NCBI GenBank assembly: GCA_964590495.1
Contig: CAZPWQ010000044.1
Span: forward strand, 1-27,040
DNA length: 27,040 nt
Reading direction: 5' to 3'
DNA from: CAZPWQ01 sp964590495
GTDB taxonomy: Bacteria > Bacteroidota > Rhodothermia > Balneolales > Balneolaceae
How positions within the stretch are numbered: the first letter of the stretch is position 1; each line of letters begins with the position of its first letter. Of the stretch, positions 15,450 through 21,070 are shown one piece after another. A program made the position numbers and the translations under genes. The notes below the pieces were generated by a model. It saw only the letters and a list, made by a program, of their open reading frames with translations, was not told the origin of the DNA and made no database searches.

Positions 15450-16370
15450 CTAACCCAGTCTCTTCCTTTTGTTCAGATAAGCCAGCAGGGCCAGGTCGAA
15501 TGCACTCTGGGTATCCAATTCCTCAAAATCAATCTGAAATTCACTACAGGCCATCTTGAAACGGTGCGTCAGTTCTTCCACCTTCTTCTTGTAATCCTCC
15601 CGCACCTGGGCGGGTATAACCTCCATCTGTGATCCCGTTTCCATATCCTGCATTACCACCCGCCTATTGGGAAAATCCAGATCCCGTTCACTCTTTTGCT
15701 CCAGCACGTTAAACAGCAGTACCTCGTGCTTGCGATGGCGGAGATGCTTCAATGAAGAGATGAGTTGATCTTGTTCATCGACATTTTCAAACAAATCAGT
15801 TAACACTACCACCAGACTGCGATGGTTGAGGCGTTCGGCTATTTCATGAATAACTTTGGCTGTAGCTGTTTTACGTTTCTCCGCAGCTCCTTTCTTTTCT
15901 TCGGATAGCAACTTTTCCAGCTCGGTAAAAATAAGGCGAAGATGCGAATACGAGGATTTAGCTGGAATAAATGCATCTATTCCTTCACTAAAGGTGACCA
16001 ACCCGCAGGCATCGCGCTGCCTGTGCATCAAATACATCAGCGCCGATCCAAAATGCGTGGCATAGCGCAGCTTGGTCCATTCACCGAAATATTTATAAAA
16101 CATCGAGCTGCTGGTATCCAGCAATACATAACACCGAAGATTGGTCTCTTCCTCGTACTGTTTTACGTAGAAACGCTCGGATTTCGCATATACTCTCCAA
16201 TCGACGTGCTTGAGGTCATCACCGGTATTGTAGGGACGATGTTCAGCGAATTCTACGCTGAAGCCGAAATAGGGACTTTTATGTAATCCGGATATAAAAC
16301 CTTCGACAATTTTACGGGCTCTAAGCTCCAGAGGTGCAAGCTGTGACAGTAATTCAGGATCTAATAACAT
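15450..16370 (-). CDS. DUF58 (von Willebrand A-like) domain protein
   Basis: The 306-residue protein shows the DUF58 signature at 45-63: RPYNTGDDLKHVDWRVYAKS, preceded by GFSVEFAEH. A vWA-like domain follows with the MIDAS motif D85-x-S87-x-S89 in LLDTSSSM and a later ALVVVLTDLFE-type strand (RSLVVVLTDLFEN). No signal peptide or membrane helix is seen, so it is cytoplasmic. DUF58 proteins are usually encoded beside a MoxR-type AAA ATPase and further vWA/BatA membrane proteins, as metal-binding or chaperone-like assemblies. None of these partners is within this window, so the gene is isolated here. The exact function is unknown. Confidence 0.93.
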   Translation of the reverse strand: MLLDPELLSQLAPLELRARKIVEGFISGLHKSPYFGFSVEFAEHRPYNTGDDLKHVDWRVYAKSERFYVKQYEEETNLRCYVLLDTSSSMFYKYFGEWTKLRYATHFGSALMYLMHRQRDACGLVTFSEGIDAFIPAKSSYSHLRLIFTELEKLLSEEKKGAAEKRKTATAKVIHEIAERLNHRSLVVVLTDLFENVDEQDQLISSLKHLRHRKHEVLLFNVLEQKSERDLDFPNRRVVMQDMETGSQMEVIPAQVREDYKKKVEELTHRFKMACSEFQIDFEELDTQSAFDLALLAYLNKRKRLG

Positions 16371-16454
16371 GATAATTTATTACGTTGGTTTGTCCAGTAC
16401 TTACTCTCATAAAAAAGCATAATTTAATCTCTTGAGCTTTTCAAGGTTCACTTG

Positions 16455-16480
16455 TGTCATCCTGAACTTGTTTCAGGATC
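16455..16480 (-). repeat. Dispersed palindromic repeat, copy 3 (inverted)
   Basis: The reverse complement of this stretch reads as the ATCCTGAA-N5-TTCAGGAT core plus GACA, identical to the copies at 598 and 5255. Confidence 0.85.
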
Positions 16481-16526
16481 TGTAGCAGAAATTTCCATAA
16501 AAGCTTCTGAACACAAACGTGCTGCA

Positions 16527-16553
16527 GATGCTGAAATAAATTCAGCATGACAT
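16527..16553 (+). repeat. Dispersed palindromic repeat, copy 4 (diverged)
   Basis: The core is ATGCTGAA-N5-TTCAGCAT plus GACAT. Relative to the other copies a C-to-G change in one arm is matched by a G-to-C change in the other, so base pairing is kept. With copy 3 it forms an inverted pair 46 bases apart. Confidence 0.8.
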
Positions 16554-16713
16554 CTTTGTTTGTTCTGGATTTGTCAGCTAAAACGCATAAAAAAACTATT
16601 TACATACGCTAACTTTCGAAATTAAGTACTAGAATCGTGGTAACTGCACTAGCCCTTAACCTACAAAACAAATAGATGTTTTATTCAATAGTTTATTCTT
16701 TCTTTCAAATGGT

Positions 16714-16721
16714 TATCTTTG
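16714..16721 (+). promoter_or_regulatory. Possible Bacteroidota-type -7 box
   Basis: TATCTTTG fits the TAnnTTTG -7 consensus known for Bacteroidota sigma factors and lies 61 bases before the start codon of the DDAH-like gene. A convincing -33 TTTG at the right distance is missing, only a T-rich stretch is present, so this is tentative. Confidence 0.3.
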
Positions 16722-16782
16722 AAAGCTGAATTGACAGTTACGGAAGTATATTTTCCGGGCAATACCATAACCTGTAAAAAAT

Positions 16783-17679
16783 ATGGCGCAGATAATAACA
16801 TCCGCAGACAAGCTTGATTTTACAATAGACGACATCCCATCCATGCCGTTACCCGGCGAAGTACTGATGGTTCGTCCCCTCCACTATTCGGTGGATTATG
16901 TTATCAATCCGCATATGTCGGACCATGTGGGGAACGTGGATCATGTTAAAGCAAATAATGAATGGAAATTGGTTCGTTCTCTTTTTGAACAGTTAGAAAT
17001 CAAGACCAATATCATTGAAGATCAGGAGGGATTGCCGGATATGGTTTTTTGTGCCAATCAAAGCCTGCCTTTTATTGATGAAAGTGGTAAAAAACATGTT
17101 TTTATGAGCATCATGCATGCTGACGAACGTAAAGATGAAGTACCTTTTATTGAACAGTGGTATCGTCAAAAAGGCTATAAAATCCATTATCTCGAAGAGA
17201 CCAAAGTTGATAATTTTGAAGGATGCGGTGATGCTATTTGGCATACGGGTAAACGCCTGCTTTGGGGCGGATATGGCTATCGCTCGGATATGAAAGCTTA
17301 TGAAATAATCTCAGATACATTTAATGTTCCTGTTATAACGCTGGAACTGGTGGATGAATCATTTTATCACCTCGATACCTGTTTCTGTGTGCTTGATGAA
17401 GAAACAGCATTAATATATCCGGATGCTTTTACAGATAAGGGAATGGAACTGATTAACAGCATTTTTTCTACTGTTATTCACGCTTCCCAGTATGAAGCCA
17501 AAAAAATGTTTGCCTGCAACGCTTCCTGTCCTGACGGACGAAACGTTATTATTCAGCAGGGTTGTACGGATGTTAACAAAAATCTCCGTGACAACGGTTT
17601 TTCTGTTCATGAAGTGAGCACCTATGAATTCCTCAAAAGCGGCGGCAGTGTTTTCTGCATGAAAATGCTGCTCTGGTGA
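16783..17679 (+). CDS. Amidinotransferase-superfamily hydrolase, DDAH-like
   Basis: The 298-residue protein belongs to the guanidino-group-modifying superfamily (arginine deiminase, dimethylarginine dimethylaminohydrolase, amidinotransferase). Family landmarks are LMVRPLHYSVDYVINPHM (28-45), MVFCANQSLPF (87-97), a conserved acidic residue E146 in NFEGCGDAI, the catalytic histidine H196 in FYHLDTCF and the nucleophile C292 in GGSVFCMKM near the C-terminus. The triad Cys-His-Glu is therefore intact. By pattern it is nearest to DDAH-like enzymes, releasing citrulline from an arginine-type substrate; arginine deiminase or ornithine-forming activity cannot be excluded. It stands alone between repeat-rich spacers, with no arginine genes beside it except carAB about 2 kb downstream. 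Confidence 0.85.
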   Translation: MAQIITSADKLDFTIDDIPSMPLPGEVLMVRPLHYSVDYVINPHMSDHVGNVDHVKANNEWKLVRSLFEQLEIKTNIIEDQEGLPDMVFCANQSLPFIDESGKKHVFMSIMHADERKDEVPFIEQWYRQKGYKIHYLEETKVDNFEGCGDAIWHTGKRLLWGGYGYRSDMKAYEIISDTFNVPVITLELVDESFYHLDTCFCVLDEETALIYPDAFTDKGMELINSIFSTVIHASQYEAKKMFACNASCPDGRNVIIQQGCTDVNKNLRDNGFSVHEVSTYEFLKSGGSVFCMKMLLW

Positions 17680-17765
17680 GAACACCAAGAAATTTTGTTA
17701 GGCACAAATCATGAAGTCCGATGGGTAGGATAGCCAGAGCTTAAAACAGCGAAAAAAGTAGCCAA

Positions 17766-17897
17766 ACCTTTGTGAAACTTTGTGCCTCCTTCGTGTAACT
17801 CTGTGTAACAGCTTTTAAAAGCTATTGATATTGACATGTACCGTTCTCTGGTTCTTCCTACAGTTATTACACAAAGCTCACAAAGGACCGCAGAGGA
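17766..17897. repeat. CTTTGTG-type repeat pair in inverted orientation
   Basis: The left arm, 17766-17808, is built of CTTTGTG/CTCTGTG heptamers. The right arm, about 17868-17897, carries ACACAAAG, CACAAAGG and CGCAGAGG, a partial inverse. The left arm resembles 15391-15431. Repeats of this type are common between genes in Bacteroidota. Confidence 0.65.
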
Positions 17898-17947
17898 AAT
17901 CACGTAAAGGTTTTGGATTCGAAGAGAAATGGCTGTGAGCCCTGTCA

Positions 17948-17984
17948 TACCCGTCGGACCGCAGAATCAGCGGTCGGACGGGTA
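17948..17984. repeat. CCCGTCGGACCGC palindrome, copy 1
   Basis: A 15-bp stem, TACCCGTCGGACCGC with GCGGTCGGACGGGTA, has one mismatch and a 7-base loop. Related hairpins lie at 26656-26688 and 26948-26980. Confidence 0.85.
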
Positions 17985-18073
17985 GGCATGCCGGAGTTTT
18001 CTAATGCTGGCTTTTTTGATATAATCCAGACGCGGATATTTTACTTTCAAAAAGACACTTCCACGGGTCTGGT

Positions 18074-18721
18074 TTATTCCTTTATGTAAGCATTTTGTAT
18101 ATAATCTAAACCGGGATAATTACGCCGCAGATAAGAGGTTCCATGAGTCATCAGTGAATCAAATTCCGTTAGAGGCTTATTGCCATATTCCGAATGCATG
18201 CCTTCCACCACGTCCATTCCTTCAGTGACCTCCCCTATTGGAACAAATCCCGTTACGCCGTTTGCCTGTACGGTATCCAGATATGTGTTATCGGCAAGCA
18301 TGATCGAGAGATGTTGTGAACGGGTATCAGGACCACTACGTGCAAAATGAATGCGCCCGTATGTATTGCTTTCCCGGACCGGTTCGTCAGCAATGGAATT
18401 CCCGGCCCAGGCCCTGGTAATGTCAAGGTCTGCTGCCAGTCCGAATTGTGCGAATTTGGTGGGAACAACCCGGTAAAAAGGAACATCCCGGTAATAATTG
18501 AGGCGCACCAGATGATACAGGCGATCAACCCCCAAGGGTGACCAGCTGCGATATGCCGCAACTGTAAAAGAACCGTTCGTAGTCTCAAAAACCACCTGGA
18601 AACTATCGGGTGCGGTCTGGTGAAGTGCCAGAGAGTCCGGTTTTTGCTGCGCATATACTATTGAACTCATGCCGGTCAAAAACAGAAAGAGGACAATTAT
18701 ATAAGACCTTGAATAATGCAT
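18074..18721 (-). CDS. Exported cyclophilin-type peptidyl-prolyl isomerase
   Basis: From the ATG at 18721 the protein has 215 residues. A signal peptide covers 1-24 (hydrophobic core about 7-21, cleavage near VYA-QQ), so it acts in the periplasm. An upstream ATG at 18742 would only lengthen the signal peptide. The cyclophilin domain (about 42-195) shows TTNGSFTVAAY, the catalytic arginine R84 in FYRVVP, Q92 and SQHLSIMLADNTYLD and FVPIGEVTEGMDVVEGM. The usual GGD after the catalytic glutamine is replaced by FGL, and the F-H-R motif is F-Y-R, so activity may be reduced or specialised. It is a single gene, and no partner is evident. Confidence 0.88.
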   Translation of the reverse strand: MHYSRSYIIVLFLFLTGMSSIVYAQQKPDSLALHQTAPDSFQVVFETTNGSFTVAAYRSWSPLGVDRLYHLVRLNYYRDVPFYRVVPTKFAQFGLAADLDITRAWAGNSIADEPVRESNTYGRIHFARSGPDTRSQHLSIMLADNTYLDTVQANGVTGFVPIGEVTEGMDVVEGMHSEYGNKPLTEFDSLMTHGTSYLRRNYPGLDYIQNAYIKE

Positions 18722-19333
18722 TTTATAACCAGTCGGATTCAAAAAAATTTCTATTCACTTAGCATACTCTATATAAGAAAATAAATCAATTGACAACTTG
18801 CATTACCAGCAAGCGCAACAAATCAACCTTTACATCAAACTGGCTGCTTCCTCAGAACGGATGATCCCGACAACTATCGGGACGTTACAGGCCGATCAGA
18901 AGGAATTCCCAGGGAACAAACTCGCGGCCTTTCAGTCGGGATGACAATGTAGTTAGTTTTTAGTTATCTGCCATAAAATACAACTCACGATGTCATTCCT
19001 GTAGAAGTTAGATAATTCGTTGACAAAATTAATATGACAGAAAGGTATCCGGCCTTTGAATCGTTGGAGGGATTTCGGTTGGCGGTAGGCAGCGGCAGTT
19101 GGCAGTGAAAACCCTCAATAACTCAAAACTCAGTAAATCAAAACTAAACCGGCAGCCGGCGACTTTTTTTCCGGTGGTTTTACCGGTCCCGCCCACTGTC
19201 GGGATTTCGTCGTTGAAAAAAGTAACGAATATAAGACGCAAACACACTCCGACCGCTGAAAATGCCATGTTATTAATCAATATTCTTACTCATTACCCGT
19301 TACCAATTATCATGGAAAAAAAGACTGTTCATT
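18722..19333. other. Divergent gene-free spacer
   Basis: These 612 bases lie between the cyclophilin and CPXCG genes. They contain a short CCCGA-N6-TCGGG dyad (about 18868-18883), a stretch at 19081-19104 (GGCGGTAGGCAGCGGCAGTT and on) similar to 460-484, and no convincing gene. A plus-strand frame at 19099-19482 is built on this repeat and overlaps the CPXCG gene in another frame, so it is not counted. Confidence 0.55.
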
Positions 19334-19546
19334 ATGAATCATCATCCTTCACAAAAAGAAACTTCATCTACCACCTATTACTGCGTCTATTGCGGAGAAA
19401 ACAACCATACGTTTGTCGATCCTTCGGGAGGCAGCACGCAAGAATATATCGAAGATTGCCAGGTCTGTTGCCGCCCCAATAAGTTAATTGTGAATTATGA
19501 CAAATGGAGCGAAGAATTTATTATCAGAGCCTGTCAGTCACAATAA
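19334..19546 (+). CDS. CPXCG-type cysteine-rich small protein
   Basis: The 70-residue product carries two metal-binding knuckles: C-x-x-C at 17-20 (YCVYCGENN) and C-x-x-C-C at 42-46 (EDCQVCCRP). Between them is the conserved FVDPSGGSTQEYIEDC segment. This pattern matches the CPXCG motif-containing cysteine-rich family, here with V in place of P in the first knuckle. Zinc binding is likely; the cellular role is unknown. The start was set by the family N-terminus. The gene precedes carA by 306 bases on the same strand and is separated from it by an intrinsic terminator. Confidence 0.87.
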   Translation: MNHHPSQKETSSTTYYCVYCGENNHTFVDPSGGSTQEYIEDCQVCCRPNKLIVNYDKWSEEFIIRACQSQ

Positions 19547-19852
19547 AAAGAAGTATCAAATATTCGTTGAATATAGTTTATGGTGTTTGTATCTTATCGC
19601 AGTTTTGCGCCGGAATTAGGGCGGCACTTAAAAATTGAAAGAAGTCTGAACTGTAAAGACATTTGACTTACAAAATAATTCCAGAATTTAACCCCGGCAG
19701 CAGCGACTGCCAAAAAAAATTGATCAGGGCATCCCATTTTTTTCAAATGGGTAGTCAAATCCCATCCCTTTTCTTTTCAATCCGACACGTTTTTCGTTGT
19801 CGGATTTTTTTATGTCAGAATCTGAACCTCCAAATATCAACGATATCCTCTT
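19547..19852 (+). promoter_or_regulatory. carAB leader region
   Basis: This 306-base stretch before carA contains, in order: a possible -35-like TTGACT (19665-19670); a hairpin GGCAG-N6-CTGCC (19696-19711); an A8 run (19712-19719); a hairpin CCCATTT-N5-AAATGGG (19733-19751), which competes with a second pairing of ATGGG (19747-19751) with CCCAT (19761-19765); a pyrimidine tract CCCTTTTCTTTTC (19766-19778); and an intrinsic terminator (19779-19811). It looks like an attenuator for carAB. A terminator of a small RNA, or of the CPXCG transcript with a separate carA promoter after it, is the alternative. No PyrR-box consensus was recognised. Confidence 0.5.
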
Positions 19853-19875
19853 ATGTCACTGTATCCCAGAGATAA
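19747..19875 (+). CDS. Possible leader peptide of carAB
   Basis: An ATG at 19747 opens a 42-codon frame that runs through the pyrimidine tract (encoding SLFFS), through the whole terminator hairpin, and ends with TAA 21 to 23 bases inside carA. The frame can be extended upstream to 19663 with a non-ATG start. The geometry resembles the 44-codon pyrBI leader peptide of enteric bacteria, where translation across the terminator follows paused polymerase when UTP is low. There is no Shine-Dalgarno sequence, but most genes here lack one. It could be a chance frame. Confidence 0.25.
   Translation: MGSQIPSLFFSIRHVFRCRIFLCQNLNLQISTISSYVTVSQR
19779..19811 (+). terminator. Intrinsic terminator upstream of carA
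   Basis: AATCCGACA (19779-19787) pairs with TGTCGGATT, giving a 9-bp stem that can extend by a CG pair past a bulge, and the right arm runs directly into seven T residues (19805-19811). It is the best rho-independent terminator in the window. It ends 41 bases before the carA start codon, on the same strand. Confidence 0.85.
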
Positions 19876-20971
19876 AGCTGTCATAGCACTGTCCGACGGC
19901 ACCGTAGAACACGGCTATGCCATCGGGAAAAAAGGAACCACCGGCGGTGAGCTGTGTTTCAATACCAGCATGACCGGTTATCAGGAAATTTTCACCGATC
20001 CGAGTTATTACGGTCAGCTTATGATGATGACCTATCCCCACATCGGAAATTACGGCACCATGAGCCGCGATAATGAGGCCCGGAAGGTAATGATTGCCGG
20101 ACTGATCGTACGGTCCTATTCATGGGAGCACAGCAACCCGCAGGCTGATGGAAACCTGCAGAAATATCTCGAACGAAATAACGTAGTGGGCATCAGCGGA
20201 ATTGACACACGCAAACTGGTTCGTCATATACGCGACAAAGGAGTGATGAATGCCGTAATCTCCTCTGAAGAACTTGATGAGAAAAAACTGATTCAAAAGG
20301 CAAAAAACTGGGCTGACATGAAAGGTCTTGAACTGGCCAGCAAAGTGACGAGAGGAGAGCCGCAGACCGTTCACAGCGACGGACCTTTTAAAGTGGCCGC
20401 CTTTGACTATGGAATAAAACAGAATATTATAAACAGCCTGGTCGAACGCGGCTGCACACTCAGAATTTTTCCCGCAAAAGGAGATTACAGAAAAGAAATA
20501 GATAAATGGAATCCCGACGGATTTTTCTTCAGCAACGGTCCCGGTGATCCGGATGCAACTGCAGAATATGCTCTCGATATTGTCAATTATGCCAAAAATA
20601 CCGGGAAACCTCTCTTCGGAATCTGTCTCGGCCACCAGCTGATGGCCCTCTCCGAAGGCATACCCACAAAAAAAATGTTTGTGGGACATCGAGGAGCCAA
20701 TCAGCCTGTCAAGAACCTGGAATCGGGACTGGTGGAGATCACCACTCAAAATCACGGTTTCGCGGTGGATGAAGACAAAATTGATAAATCAAAGGTAGAA
20801 GTAACACATATAAACCTGAATGATAAGTCGATAGAGGGAATGAGCTTCAAGAACTTTCCGGCCTTTTCCGTGCAATACCACCCAGAAGCTTCTCCCGGCC
20901 CGCACGATTCGGCCTACCTCTTCGACCGGTTCCTGGATATGATCAAAGAAGGGAAAGGTGAATTGGTCTGA
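19853..20971 (+). CDS. carA: Carbamoyl-phosphate synthase small subunit (glutamine amidotransferase)
   Basis: CarA hydrolyses glutamine and passes ammonia to CarB for carbamoyl phosphate, shared by pyrimidine and arginine synthesis. The 372-residue protein has the CPS small-chain N-domain (about 3-135: GELCFNTSMTGYQEI, then GISGIDTRKLVRHIR) and a class I amidotransferase domain (about 180-365). The catalytic triad is C258 in FGICLGHQ, H343 and E345 in SVQYHPEASPGP; FDYGIKQNI and SNGPGDP are also present. Its own leader holds a terminator 41 bases upstream, suggesting attenuation. carB follows after 99 bases on the same strand. Confidence 0.97.
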   Translation: MSLYPRDKAVIALSDGTVEHGYAIGKKGTTGGELCFNTSMTGYQEIFTDPSYYGQLMMMTYPHIGNYGTMSRDNEARKVMIAGLIVRSYSWEHSNPQADGNLQKYLERNNVVGISGIDTRKLVRHIRDKGVMNAVISSEELDEKKLIQKAKNWADMKGLELASKVTRGEPQTVHSDGPFKVAAFDYGIKQNIINSLVERGCTLRIFPAKGDYRKEIDKWNPDGFFFSNGPGDPDATAEYALDIVNYAKNTGKPLFGICLGHQLMALSEGIPTKKMFVGHRGANQPVKNLESGLVEITTQNHGFAVDEDKIDKSKVEVTHINLNDKSIEGMSFKNFPAFSVQYHPEASPGPHDSAYLFDRFLDMIKEGKGELV

Positions 20972-20990
20972 TATTAATTGATTCCAGTAA

Positions 20991-21010
20991 AGGCGCGATT
21001 AATCGCGCCT
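20991..21010. repeat. Perfect 20-base palindrome between carA and carB
   Basis: AGGCGCGATTAATCGCGCCT is self-complementary over its whole length. It lies in the 99-base carA-carB spacer and is followed by no T-run, so it should form an mRNA hairpin or a protein site rather than a terminator. It may adjust the CarA:CarB ratio or simply be a dispersed repeat. Confidence 0.7.
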
Positions 21011-21070
21011 CACGGATAAAGCCTCATAATAGTAATAACCTGTTAACGAAATAAAAGCTAAAAATCTAAA

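Larger units (their letters stand above)
16371..16782. other. Divergent gene-free spacer with two REP-like copies
   Basis: These 412 bases separate the DUF58 gene (minus) from the DDAH-like gene (plus). They hold two oppositely oriented copies of the TTCAGGAT repeat (16455-16480 and 16527-16553) and a possible Bacteroidota-type promoter box (16714-16721). Nothing coding was seen. Confidence 0.6.
17680..18073. other. Convergent gene-free spacer with repeats
   Basis: These 394 bases between the DDAH-like gene and the cyclophilin gene hold two CTTTGTG-type arms (17766-17808 and, inverted, about 17868-17897) and the CCCGTCGGACCGC palindrome (17948-17984). No gene was seen. The strong hairpins may act as terminators for the two converging genes. 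Confidence 0.6.
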
